In this document: one piece after another, positions 9,537-20,837 of the stretch
Position numbering within the stretch: the first letter of the stretch is position 1
How the letters are laid out: each line of letters starts with the position of its first letter
Source: Prinsepia uniflora
Lineage: Eukaryota; Streptophyta; Magnoliopsida; Rosales; Rosaceae
Assembly (NCBI GenBank): GCA_032719365.1
Contig: CM064867.1
Location: 58,034,601-58,098,600 of the forward strand
Length of the DNA: 64,000 bases
Reading direction: 5' to 3'
Notes under the pieces: model-generated
Databases searched by the model: none
What the model was told of the DNA's origin: nothing
The model's input: the letters and a program-made list of their open reading frames with translations, nothing else
Translations under genes and position numbers: made by a program

Positions 9537-12382
9537 TGACAGGACCCATCCCAATCCCCCCGGGATTAGTGCGGGATGACCCTGCTCCCGTCTGACACGA
9601 AGTGTCAGACAAGGGATATTTTCGTCCTAAGCCCTCCCGGGCTATCAGAGTACGCCAGGATCCGGAGGAGGCATGTGATATCTCGGTCTCTGCTACAGTC
9701 CACATCCGATGTCAACCTGAAGGGCAGTCAAAACATTAAAAACTGTGAGTGGACAAAACAAAGAGTTTATAAAAACATTTTAACGAGAAGACATTTGTAC
9801 CCTCCACTAAAAAGCATGCATGCATTCGAAAACCATTTATCCAAAACAAACCATATGTGGGACTAAGCCCAAAGAAGATATAAACTAAGGTCGAAAGGAC
9901 CACAATAAAAACGACCATACGGGCCACTGCCCAAATCCATAAAGGACTCGGCCCCAAACCATAAAGAAACCAAGTACACGAGCCACTGCTCAAATCCTGT
10001 GCACACCTGTACACACCACATATCATATATCATATATACATCACATACATATATATAAGTCACACAACCAATCCTGTCACGGTATCCAAAGCCACGCGCA
10101 TGCTACCCAGGTCTCAATCCGAGTCTTCTCAAAGTCAAGATCAATGTCCGTAGACTACTGACCCTACCCGAGGTAATAGTAATCATAGCCTTCCTGAGAG
10201 TAAGGAACCCAACTGGGGGGTGACTCCACTCAGTCGGTGCTCCGTGACTACTCCGGGGTCCACCTAGGCCAACGACCCTCCCCGGAGGAGATAATAGAAG
10301 TAAAGGAAGGTAGACGAACATATATATACATAACATAAACATTCATGACCGGTTCCCCTGAACCGTCATGATCCATCATATCCATAATCAGGTAACATGC
10401 CGGTTCCCATAAACCGTCATGTACCGTAATAACATAACAAGGGTTCATGCCGGTTCCCATAAACCGTCAAGAACCACGATACCACAACAAGGGTTCATGC
10501 CGGTTCCCATAAACCGTCATGAACTTGGGAATCCATTTAAGGTTCCCTGACCTGAAATCAAAACCGTAAAGTGACTGGGCCTCGTACCGGAACATAGGAC
10601 ACCAACTGGGCACCGTGCCCGGAATCTGAGGTCATATGCCCGAGACAAAACCAAATGGGTTTCATACCCGAGTTTAGCCTTTTAGAAATCCAACACCATT
10701 TCATTTAAATCAATAAAGAAATACAGACCCGTATAAGCACCGTATAAGGCCGAAACCTCGAAATAGTGCTTATACGTAACCACATAGAAATGCACCCATG
10801 GCATCATCAAACAAGTAATAAAACATATAATAAACATTTATGCATGCACCAATTTAGAAAACAAGGTCCACTCACAGACCGTCCGAGCTTCCGCCTCGAT
10901 TTGCGTGCCATACGGCTCCTCGAGCCGATCACCGTCACCGGGACTCCCAAACCTGTCCAAATCGTAATAGAAGGTTACTAACTACTTAATTAACCTCCCA
11001 CCAAAGCCCCGTAATTTTCCCGTATTTTTAACTATTTTTAATCCCGAACCTAAACCTTCCGATGCACCGAAACATCTCGAGACGGTGTCCGATCGACACG
11101 AAACCAGTCCCAAAATGTTCGTTACATCGAATAGAAGATTTCGTATGTTGAACACATCCCCAGAAACCCCACCACGCGCTGCCACACACCACCCAAAGGC
11201 CCCTGCGCGTGGGCTCACGCGCCGGTGAACAGTGCGTCGTTCCCAGCGATCGAACCGGTCTGGGCCGGCCGGTCCGGTCCGACCTCTGCAACTGGACCGA
11301 CGTAACCGGTCCAGGCCTCCTTCTCCCTCATTTTCGGTTCGATTTCCTCCATTCCAATTCCTAAATTCCTATTTTCTCATTTCCAATCTATCCTAATCAA
11401 GAAAACTAGGAAAAACCCCACAAAACCCGTCTGTCCAATTCTCCCCTAATCGGTCCAATTTTTCCGATTGCACCCAGGGCTGCTCAGCCCTTCACCGCTG
11501 TCCAAACCACCCTCTACACCTTCCTACAACCTCAATAAACTCATCCTAATCATTAGAACTCAGCCCTAATACCTAAAACCCGAAAATGAAATTTGAAGGT
11601 AAAATTGTTTTCCTTCGCGGGTCCACGACCACCGTGCACGGCGGCCCCCGAGCTCGCCACCATCCAGTCCGTCCTGGCCTCCTCTCTCACTCTCTGTTCT
11701 CTCCAGGAGTATTTGGGATTAAGGGTTTGGTGTTTGGATCGCACAGAGGAGAGGAATGAGATCGGGTTTGGTTGGAGGGAAAAATGGAAAATGGATGCAC
11801 GGTGAATGGTTGGATGCATGTATGTGGAATGGTAGCCAGTGGATGGGTGACAAGTGTCACTCATCCATTGGTTACTGAAAAGTAACTGGCCCCACTAAAG
11901 ACAAACGGTCCTCGTAAAACGTGTAATTGTGAATAGTAACCAGGAACTTCCGTGAACCGTAACTTCGCCGTCGAACGTCCGAATTCGACGTGCCGCCTGT
12001 CTACGGATTCGTATCGTCCTTATCTACGTAACGGTCTTCGGCCCTTGGCCATCGGACCTCCCGGTCAAAAAGTCAACTTTTGACCTCCTATTCACCCAAA
12101 TTACCAAAATGCCCTTGGGCTTCCAAACGTCATAACTTCTTCTACGAACGTCGGAATTGAACGTGCCACCTGTCTATGAACTCGTGACGTCACAAACTAC
12201 GTCACGGTCATCGGTCAAAGTCCATTTGACCACCCGATTGAAAAGTCAACGTTTTGCCATCACTAGGGGCAAAACGGTCATTTCGCATCGTTCGTCCGAT
12301 TTCGCTCTACTAATCACAGATTAGCCTCACTAATCATGATTAGTCACTAATCTAATCATGAAATTCGGGACAGGTCGTTACA
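9537..12382 (-). repeat. 5' LTR of the 8.9-kb element (group A)
   Basis: It is 2,846 bp and nearly identical to 3498-6342. The cassette boundaries repeat at 9743-9754 and 10866-10877, the acceptor-like CAG is at 9717-9719, and the predicted intron length is again 1,159 nt. The right end TTACA is followed by CCATG. Confidence 0.9.
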
Positions 12383-12387
12383 CCATG
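12383..12387. repeat. TSD CCATG, right copy
   Basis: This duplicates 3493-3497 and closes the 8.9-kb insertion. Confidence 0.9.
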
Positions 12388-13813
12388 TCATGTCCAAAGT
12401 ACACGTAAAGGTCAATACAAGTCACTACTACTCAACTATGAAACCCTAGACTTAAACCAGCCCGGGAAAGCCCCCCGAACACACTTCCCCAGGTCAACGC
12501 ATCGGTCAATGTTGGAACAGTAACTGATGGCGTCATAGCTGACATCATCTGATAGCTGTCGGGGTCTGACATGTCAGACTCTGACAGGTGCCATATGTCA
12601 ACACGGGATTGGTCCAGGTCACTATCCTATTAGTGCCACGTGTCAGGCTCTGACAGGAGCCACGTGTCTATACAGTACTGGTCCACGTCACTAACATGTC
12701 AGTGACACGTGGTAGCCCCTGATTGGGCCATGTCACTGACATGTCAATGCAGAATGTGCACTGACATGTGACACATGTCGGATGATGACTAGGTCACGTA
12801 ACCTAACAGGTCTGACATGATGATGTCAGCATGCTGATGTCATCATCCCCTACCTTGCGATGGGTAGACCCTAACGCCTGCAATCGGGTCGCACAAACCC
12901 ACGACCTGACCCGGCTGCCAAATCTTTATTTCTCAATCATTTTCTTCCTATTTTATTTCTAAATGCTCGTCTTTAACCCAGTATTAGTTCTAACAACCTA
13001 AAAAAATATAAAAAAGGGCTAGATCTAAAGGTATACCTCAATGAACAGTGCCTCGACTTTCAGCCGCTGTTATCTCGCAGTTTTGGTCACTACTAGCCTC
13101 GAAGCCAAGTCCTACAAGCTCGTCTCAATTCCTAGAAGTCATTAGGATCCATTAAAAATAGAAATATACGTGAAAACAGAACTTCCAGTTTCGGTCCAAA
13201 ACACGGTTCTCAGGTTTTTCGGAAACCCACCTTCCGCCGTGGCTCCGTCGTAGCTCTTCCCTTCTACAGTGTCGTCTCCTATTCCTGGTCAATCCCTCAA
13301 CCCGTCTTTCTCTCAGCCAGTCACGGTGGCTGGTGGTATGGTGGTCGGTTTGTCGTGGTTTATGGTTAACACGGGTGGGGGGGACGGGGGGTGGTTTAAT
13401 GAGTGTTTAAACAATAATGAAATGGACGAATGGGGTGAGGAGAGATATGAGAGTTTCAATTTAAATGGGCTAATCAATCAACCCCATCAGAAACCCTAGC
13501 TAACAGATGAGTGACACTTGTCACTCATCCAAGTGTCCCTCACCTACTTTTCAACTAATTTAGATATTAATTAATTAACACAGTTTTCGAGGCACAATTT
13601 AGCCATTTTTCTCTTCCGAGACCATAACTTTTCCTTACGAAGTCTGATTTCGACATGCCGCCTGTCTACGAACTCGTGATGTCCCGATCTACGTCACGGT
13701 CATGGTTCCAAGTCCAAAATAGTTCTCGGGTCAAAAGTCAACTTTTTCCCTCACTAAGGGCAAAATGGTCATTTTATATTACAATATTATTTACAAAAGT
13801 TAGGGGCGTTACA
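12388..13813 (-). mobile_element. Group C gypsy LTR, part 2 (U3 side)
   Basis: This resumes the LTR begun at 2440. It contains the TGACATGT/CACGTG palindrome cluster at about 12530-12850 and ends GGGGCGTTACA, the complement of an LTR start TGTAACGCCCC. The internal region with pol remains follows directly, so this is that element's 3' LTR. Confidence 0.8.
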
Positions 13814-13988
13814 ACCTAGTACCTTACAAAAATTTCATCCTCGAAATTTACTCAAATAAATAGGGGCACTGTTCCCTCATTACGTCCTCAGGTTCCCACG
13901 TTGCTTCCTCGACGTCAGGGTTCCTCCACAGCACTCTCACTAACTGAATTGTCTTGTTTCTCAAAACCTTGTCCTTACAATCAAGAAT
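13814..13988 (-). mobile_element. PPT-proximal non-coding tail of the gypsy element
   Basis: A degenerate PPT complement and the palindrome variant AATTTCATCCTCGAAATT (13831-13848) lie between the LTR and the pol remains. No coding signal is seen. Confidence 0.65.
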
Positions 13989-14414
13989 CTACACTGGTTG
14001 CTCTTCAAAACTCAGGTCGGTCATCAATTCCAATGGTTGTTCTGGTAAGGCATGTGAATCATCCCGTAGATATTTCCGTAGCATGGACACATGGAAAACA
14101 TCGTGCACTCTGGCAAGTTCTGGATGTAATGCCAACGAATAAGCCACGAACCCAATCCTTTCTGTGATCTCATATGGTCCAATGTAACGCAGACTCAACT
14201 TCCCACGTCGGTCAAAATGGATAATACTTTTCCATGGAGATTACTTTAAGAACACAAAATCTCCGACCTCAACTTCCAAGTCTCGAATCCATCGATCAAC
14301 ATAGCTCTTTTGGCGATCCTACGCCGCTTTTGAATATTTCCTTGATGATTCGGACCGTTTCTTGGGTCATGTCCATCAAATCTGACCCCACTACCGCTCG
14401 CTCTGCTACCTCCA
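13989..14414 (-). pseudogene. Gypsy integrase C-terminal region
   Basis: On the minus strand the frame SLRYIGPYEITERIG, then VHDVFHVSMLRKYLRD, matches the integrase C-terminal domain that ends pol in plant chromovirus-type gypsy elements. It is in a different frame from the integrase core upstream (14415-14957), so at least one frameshift separates them. I could not confirm a chromodomain. Confidence 0.85.
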
Positions 14415-14957
14415 TCAAGCAGATAGGTGTCCTGCACTGCCGACCATACAGTGCCTCGTAGGGTGCCATAGCGCCTGATAACTGTTATTGTATGCGAACT
14501 CCATCAAAGGAAAATGAGTATCCCACGAATCCTGAAACTGCAGTACACAAGACCTGATCATGTCCTCTAGGCTCTGAATAGTCCTCTTGGAATGTCCATC
14601 TGTCTGTGGGTGGAAAGCTGTACTGAAATGTAGATTTGTACCCAAAGTATTCTGTAAACTCCGCCAGAACCTGGAAGTGAAATGTGGATCTCGATCAGAC
14701 ATTATCGACTCTGGCGTACCATGAAGTTGAATGATCTCTTTCACGAACAGCTGAGCCAGTCGGTTTGGCTTATACGTCTCTTGTATCGGCAAGAAATGAG
14801 CTGAATTGGTTAATCGGTCTATAATCACCCAAACTCCATCGAAGCCACTCCGTGTCCTCGGTAATTTGAAGACAAAATCCATTGTAATGTGGTCCCACTT
14901 CCACTCAGGAATCGGAAGTGGTTGCATGGCTCCATACGGTCCTGACAAGTGAAACAC
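14415..14957 (-). pseudogene. Gypsy integrase core
   Basis: An open frame of 180 codons contains the retroviral integrase core: WDHITMDFV (first Asp), then IMSDRDPHF (second Asp), then TDGHSKRTIQSLEDMIR. In related elements the last box reads QSERTIQ with the catalytic Glu. Here that Glu is Lys, so the D,D-35-E triad is broken even where the frame is open. The frame diverges after NNSYQ. Integrase would insert the cDNA in the nucleus; this copy cannot. Confidence 0.9.
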
Positions 14958-15205
14958 CTACTGACGAACTCTGCAATATCTCTCTTCATTCCTGCCCACC
15001 AATAACATTTCCAGAGGGTACGGTACATCTTTTTCCCTCCCGGATGCATAGCATAAGCCAAACGGTGGGCCTCATCCAGAATCTCCGTTCGCAACTCTAC
15101 CACTGCAGGCACACACATACGACCTATCTTCACTAGTGTCCCATCACCTCGAATGGAAAATTCATGTCTCTCACCAGCCTCAACCTCGATTTTGTAAACA
15201 CACAA
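14958..15205 (-). pseudogene. Gypsy integrase zinc-binding domain
   Basis: The minus-strand frame contains EAHRLAYAMHPGGKKMYRTL, then YWWAGMKRDIAEFV, then CFTCQ. This is the H2C2 zinc-finger module before the integrase core: His from HPGG, Cys pair CFTC. The first His of the module (EAHRLAYA) is present. The frame then shifts into the core frame near 14950. Confidence 0.88.
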
Positions 15206-15287
15206 TATTGGATCCTAGAGTTGAGCCGCAATGATCCGATCGACTATTACGAGCCGTACATGAAAACTGGCCAACAAAGCACCCTGC

Positions 15288-15694
15288 TCATCCATCCCAA
15301 GCATGACATTCGGTCCTGCTAAGTGCATCTGCCATGACATTCTCTTTTCCCGGATGATACTCAATTGTACAATCGTAGTCCTTGATCAGTTCCAACCACC
15401 GTCGCTGCCTCATGTTTAGCTCCCTTTGAGTGAACAAATGCTTTAGACTCTGATGATCGGTGAATATCCTGCAAGTCACACCGTACAGATAATGTCTTCA
15501 GATCTTTAAGGCATGGACCACCGCTGCCAACTCCAAATCACGCGTAGGGTAGTTCAGTTCATGTGTCTTTAGCTATCTTGATGTATAAGTGATAACTCTG
15601 CCATTCTTCATCAACACGCTACCCAAACTTTACAACGATGCGTCACTGTAGACTTCAAACTCTCCGCTGTTATCAGGTAATGTGTCTTTAGTTC
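15288..15694 (-). pseudogene. Gypsy RNase H domain
   Basis: Recognisable pieces are NGRVITYTSR, LNYPTRDLELAAVVHALK, CRIFTDHQSLKHLF and YHPGKENVMADALSR. They form the RNase H domain that follows reverse transcriptase in Ty3/gypsy pol. In-frame stops interrupt the first half (TSR-stop and LKI-stop). A frame change separates it from the reverse-transcriptase frame near 15640. Confidence 0.88.
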
Positions 15695-16175
15695 CTGAAA
15701 ACTCTGCTCGCACTGTTCATCCCAAACAAACCTTACTCCTTTCCTGGTCAAACGAGTCAATGGTGTAGCAATTCTAGAGAAACCCTCCACGAATCTCTGG
15801 AAATATCCTGCCAATCCGACGAAACTCCGCACCTCAGTCACTGTCGTCGGTCTCTTCCAATTTGTCATAGCTTCAGTCTTCTGGGGATCCACGCTAATCC
15901 CATCAGTCGATATGACATGTCCCAGAAAACCGATGTTGTTCAGCCAAAACTGACACTTGCTCAGTTTGGCATACAATTGATGCTGTCTCAGTTTCGCCAA
16001 CACCAACAGTAAGTGCTTCTCATGGTCTCTGGAACTCCTGGAGTATACAAGGATATCATCGATGAACATGATTACAAATTTGTCCAAATAAGATCGAAAG
16101 ACCCTGTTCATCAAATCCAAGAATGCAGTTGGTGCATTCGTCAGCCCAAATGGCATCACCAATTGATTTCTTAAC
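15695..16175 (-). pseudogene. Gypsy reverse transcriptase, 5' truncated
   Basis: The minus-strand frame begins inside the palm domain: LVMPFGLTNAPTAFLDLMNR, FVIMFIDDILVYSR (the catalytic FIDD box), FWLNNIGFLGHVIS, then VRSFVGLAGYFQRFVEGF. The N-terminal fingers, the protease and gag are absent because a plus-strand LTR begins near 16176. RT, RNase H and integrase in that order identify Ty3/gypsy. Confidence 0.9.
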
Positions 16176-17649
16176 TGTGATGAATGCATAAATATTTTAT
16201 ATGTTTTACATATGTGATTCTATGATGATGATTTGGATATTGATGATTTACATGATTTCACGTATTTCGAGGTCATTTAAGTGTTTACACGTAAATCGAG
16301 GTTTACGGTTTTGCACTGATTATACGTGCTTATGGTTTCAGAAATCTTTTAATGAAATGGTTTTAGATTTGAAAATGTAAACTCGGGCATGGGACCCATT
16401 TGTTTTGAAAACCCTCGGACTCGAAGTCCATTTTAGTCACTTTATCAGGCCAACGGCCCAATTGGTTCGTGAACTGATTTCGAACTTGAAAATATGGAAT
16501 CGGGCACGAGGCCCATTTGATTTACGAACTCTCAGACTTGAAGTCCATTTGATTTAATAAGGAATCGGGTTGGAGGCCCAGTTGGTTGACGTATCGGACT
16601 CGAGGCATAGTTGATTTATGTATCAAGCTCGAGGCCCAGTTGATTTACAAATCAGGCTCATAGCCCAGTTGAGTTACAAATTAGGTATCAGGCCCATTTG
16701 GTTTACGAATAGGGCACGAGGCCCAGTTGATTTACGAATTCGAGCTTGGGGCCCAGTTATGGTTTACGATGGTGATTTCGGGTCGAGGACCCTAAATGGA
16801 TTTCTGGTTCATGACGGTTTGTGGGGACCGGGCATGAACCTTTGAAAGGTTTTGAGAATGATTTCAAAATGGTTTTTCATATACCATCCTTATATACTTG
16901 GATTGTCTCCTCTGGGGAAGGTCGTTGGCTTGGGTGGACCCCGGAGTAGTTACGGAGCACTAACTGAGTGGAGTTGCCCTCGTTGGTTACCTTACTCTCA
17001 CGAATGCTATTATGGATTATAACCCGCAGAGAGGGTCATTGATCTGCGGACATTGACCTGGGTGGACCCTGGGGAGACTTGGGATTTGAGACCCCGAGTA
17101 GCACACGCGTAGCTTTAGATACTGTGACAGGATTGGTTATATGATTTATGATAAACATGATTTCTTGGATTTGTGAAATTGTGTTTTATGGATAATTAAT
17201 GGATTTGGGCTGAGTTCCCACATATGTTTGATATGATTATGGATTTCGGTAAATGGATTTGGGAAAGGGCTCGTATGATTTGAATTTACAGAATTTGGGC
17301 TGAGACCCTATAAATGGTTATTGAAACATATGTGGTTTGATAAATGGTTTTTCTTTACATGCATGCTTTTTAGTGAAGGGCATAAACGTCTCTTTGATGA
17401 AATGTATTTTTATAAACTTATTGCTTTTCGTCCACTCACAGTCTTTTCTGTTTTTCAATGCCCTTCAGGTTGATCTCGGATGCGGAATGTAGCAGAGACC
17501 GAGACATCACACTCCTCCACTGGATCCTGGCGTACTCTGGAAGCCGGTCGGGCTAAAGGTTCGAATTTTCCTTGGTCTGGCGCTTCGTATCAGATGGGAT
17601 CATGACACATCCCGTGTTAATCCCGGGGGGATTGGGATGGGTTGTGTCA
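16176..17649 (+). mobile_element. 5'-truncated group A LTR, plus strand
   Basis: From a point homologous to 30262 onward it follows the group A LTR to the U5 end GGATGGGTTGTGTCA. It retains the right-hand cassette motif GTCCACTCACAG (17430-17441) and CCCTTCAG (17461-17468). A degenerate repeat at 16380-16800 (words like GAGGCCCAGTTGATTTACGA) carries short foldbacks with differing stems. No PBS follows, so no element extends to the right. No TSD was found. Confidence 0.75.
16380..16800 (+). repeat. Degenerate tandem repeat of short hairpins
   Basis: Units of roughly 30-45 bp contain foldbacks such as GGACT-CGA-AGTCC (16417-16429), GGCC-AAC-GGCC (16448-16458), GGGC-ACGAG-GCCC (16502-16514), GGCT-CAT-AGCC (16655-16665) and GGGTC-GAG-GACCC (16780-16792). 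Confidence 0.75.
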
Positions 17650-17712
17650 CTAGGGGTCTTGAGATGGCTGTAACTTGACTCGATATAGAAGAGTTTATGA
17701 CTAGGTCCTTTC
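17650..17712. other. Short unassigned spacer
   Basis: Sixty-three bases between the LTR end and the hAT TSD. I recognise nothing in it. Confidence 0.4.
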
Positions 17713-17720
17713 AGGATGTA

Positions 17721-19920
17721 CAAGGTTGGCCATAAGAAGAGGGGCCTAAGGGGCACATGTCTTAGGACCCAAATATTATAGGACACAAAATAAGTCCAAA
17801 TTTGTTAATATATAATATATATATAGTAAATTAATTAATTAATTAATTAATAAAAAAGCATACAGATAAACTAACAATATAGAAGTATATAATTTTGATA
17901 TTAGTTCAATTTTTTTAAGACTAAATACATGTATGAAATATAAAAGTTTTAATCTAATTGTCTTGAATGCGAGCATTTTCATATATAAATAAATTAGAAA
18001 TATATAATTTGATCTTCTTTTTTTACAAAAAGTAATTTTTTGGACATGAGATATTTTTTTCTTTGTTAGGCGTTTTGTGTGACGACCCAGAAATTCAAAA
18101 AAGTAAATTCGAGAATTTGAAACTGAAATGACGGTTTTACCCTTGGGTTAAGTGATCAAATGTTGAATTTTCGTTTGGGGAACTTTTTGAACCTTCCGTG
18201 AAGACCGTTGTGTAGTTCTCGGAGTCCTGAGTCTGTAGAAAAGTGGCACGGTGAAATCTGAGTTCGGATGAATTAGTTATCGGTCTCGGCAGGCTAGAGG
18301 CATTTCGGTAGTTTATGCAGCGAAGGGGAAAAATAGTGGTTTCAATGAGTTTAGTTGAGTCATCAGAGGTGTTGTGGATTGGTGACACATGTCACCATAA
18401 AGGCTGGATGAGTGGCACTGTTTTGATGAGTCATGTGAGTGGGGTGTTTGAACAAGCGTGTGTGGAATTCTTGTTCGAACAAAACCAAGCTAATTAGTCT
18501 CAACCCAAAAACTTGAGAGGACAAACAGAGAAACATAGAGGACTAAAACAAAGAGAAAGGAAGGAAAAAGAGGAAATACGCAGAAAAACCCGAAGAACTT
18601 ACCTAGAAACCTTCAAATTGTCCAAAATTTGAGTTTGAATTTTTGGATTGTGATTGTTGGAACCAAGCTTTGAACGAGCTTCCTGAGTTCCTTGCGAGTA
18701 AACTAGCCCAAAATCGAAGAGAATCGCCCAATTTTTGGCCTAGAATGGACCCGCGACAATCTTCAAATTTTCGAAGTGAAATTGAAGGATTTGAGGTGAG
18801 GAATAGTTAAATTGACTAGGCCCGGGTTTGAAAATGTTGTTTTGACTTGGATTATGAGTCAAGAATGATTATATGGATTTACTTAATGATTTCTGGATGT
18901 GATTTTAAGGATTTCTGTGAAAATGGTATTTCAGGCTTGAGACCCTATTGGAAAAGATGTTTCGGGCTTGAGACCCTGTTGGAAATGGTTTGACTTGGTT
19001 TTGAGTCAAGAAACTTGTGAAAGCCTAGTGGTTGGTTTTGAGTCAAGAACCTTGTGAAAGACTGGATGTACCACTCGGATGCGTCTGATCCTGGGGATGT
19101 GTTCACCCAGATGTTGCTGATCGCGGGGGTTAAGCCCAGATGTGTCTGATCCCGAGAATGTGGCTTGTTGGTTTCCTGCGCGTAGTGCCCATGTGATTGA
19201 TTGTGCATTTATGGGTAGTGCTGATGTTATGACTGATGTTTACGCACTTGTGAATAGTGTTGTTTGATTACTATGCTTAACATTTGAGTACTGGTGATGA
19301 GTACTGTTGTTGATGGTCTTTGTGACTGGTTTGATGTTGATGGTTATGTCCATATAGTTTACATGATTTGATGAAACGAATTTCGGGAAATGTGGGCTAC
19401 GTGATTTTGATGAATTGTGGGTCCTACGGTTTTCTATGTAAAGTGATTTGAAATCTGATTGTTCATGTTTTACTCTATGCATGCATGTTTTAAGTTGGAG
19501 GGTAAAGAGTTTGTTTTGAAATGTATTTTCAAACGATGTTATTTTTGTCCACTCGCACCTTTTATGTTGTTTTTTATGACCCTCCAGGCCGTAGCACGAA
19601 GATTGGGGCTGATTAAGAGTTGGAGGCATGAGTGGGAATCAGTGTGACTATCCCTTATCTGGCAAGTGCTGAGGGTATTTTCGAAACTTCAGTTGACTTG
19701 TCAGACGGGAGCAAGACTGGGCACGGTTATTAAAGTCCTTTTGGGGCGGGTCCTGTCATTTTGTTCCAATAGGTTTTCTATATCAAGGTTTGAACGAGGC
19801 TTTATAGTAGAAAAATGAAATAATCAATCCTTTAAAAAATACGTTTGTAATCATTTGATGTATGAATTAAGGGCACATTTTCTACTTTCGCCCTGAGCTT
19901 TAAATGTTGGACCGGCTCTA
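17721..19920. mobile_element. Non-autonomous hAT element, split by a solo LTR
   Basis: AGGATGTA is found at 17713-17720 and 19921-19928, the 8-bp duplication expected for hAT transposons. The ends CAAGGTTGGCC and the complement of TAGAGCCGGTCC are diverged versions of the common plant hAT terminus CAGAGCCGGCCC. Removing the solo LTR and one of its TSDs leaves about 514 bp without coding capacity, so the element depended on transposase in trans. AT-rich sequence, including an AATT run at 17829-17848, fills its left half. Confidence 0.75.
18078..19758 (+). mobile_element. Solo group B LTR
   Basis: It is 1,681 bp from TGTGACGACCCAG to GGGTCCTGTCA, flanked by TTTTG at 18073-18077 and 19759-19763. 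It has no PBS, PPT or interior, so the two LTRs of the original insertion recombined. CCCTCCAG at 19580-19587 matches the acceptor-like site of other LTRs. The donor-side GTGAGTGGAC motif is missing from this copy. Foldbacks such as TTGACT...AGTCAA occur at 18995-19040. Confidence 0.88.
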
Positions 19921-19928
19921 AGGATGTA

Positions 19929-20067
19929 TGGTGATGATTTTGGAAAAAAGGTTGGTGGATATTGTGTTTTAACTAATGTTTGGAATGAGTCATAACTTGA
20001 CACTAAGGCTGGCTGGTAATTTTGGTGAATTTAACTGACTGTGAAACCTAAGTTGCTATATTGACTA
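19929..20067. other. Unassigned spacer before a CACTA end
   Basis: Mixed sequence without a recognisable gene or repeat. Confidence 0.4.
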
Positions 20068-20837
20068 CACTACAAGAAACAAGCTTTTACCTGCAAAAAA
20101 ACATAGTCGGGTAACATTGGAGACTCATCGGGTAGCACCAAACCCGACGAGCCATCGTCGGACACCAAGCCGTCGAGTCGTCACCATCAAACCAGAGGTT
20201 TTAACGATGAATTAACTACAATCGTCAGGTAACAGCAATTTCATCTGAAGTAACTATCGTCGGTGAATATTCGTCGGGGAATCATTGGTCAACGGACAAA
20301 GCCCGACAAAAAAATTATATTGGTCGGGACATATTTAGTTTGGTAGACATTCACCAAAATGAATAATTTATCGGGTAATGTATACATTCTCGTCGGGTAA
20401 CACATTGAAGAGTAATTAAAAGTTTTTGGTGGTTAACCACCGAATCAATATATTCGTCGGGTTACTTTGTCACATTTTTCGGGTAACAGTTTGAACAGTA
20501 TCGAAAAGTGTTTGGTAGTAGAACACCGAAACAATAAATTCATCGGGTTAAATGTAGATATTTTTCGGGTAATAAGCTAAACAGTAAATTTAATTGTTCG
20601 GTGGACATCCACCAAACATAGAAGTTCATTGGATAATATACCAATATTTCCTCGGGCATAATTGAATAATTTTTTTATTAATTTTTTATTTTATCTAATT
20701 AATGAAATTATTATTAAATATGAAAGCTATGAAAATTAAATAAAATTCAATTTTTAATTCAGAAATATACATTTATAAAATTAAAAATATTTTTTTCAAC
20801 ATATTTACAACAAAATATAAAACATAATCGGCTACGA

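Larger units (their letters stand above)
3498..12382 (-). mobile_element. Complete non-autonomous (LARD-like) LTR retrotransposon
   Basis: This is an intact minus-strand insertion of 8,885 bp with two near-identical LTRs (3498-6342 and 9537-12382), a primer-binding site (PBS), a PPT and a CCATG TSD. The 3.2-kb interior has no gag or pol similarity that I can see in any frame; its open frames are short and low in complexity. It therefore must have moved with proteins supplied in trans. My rough line-by-line comparison gives about fifty differences between the LTRs, near 98 percent identity, so the insertion is fairly recent. It landed inside the group C LTR. Confidence 0.92.
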
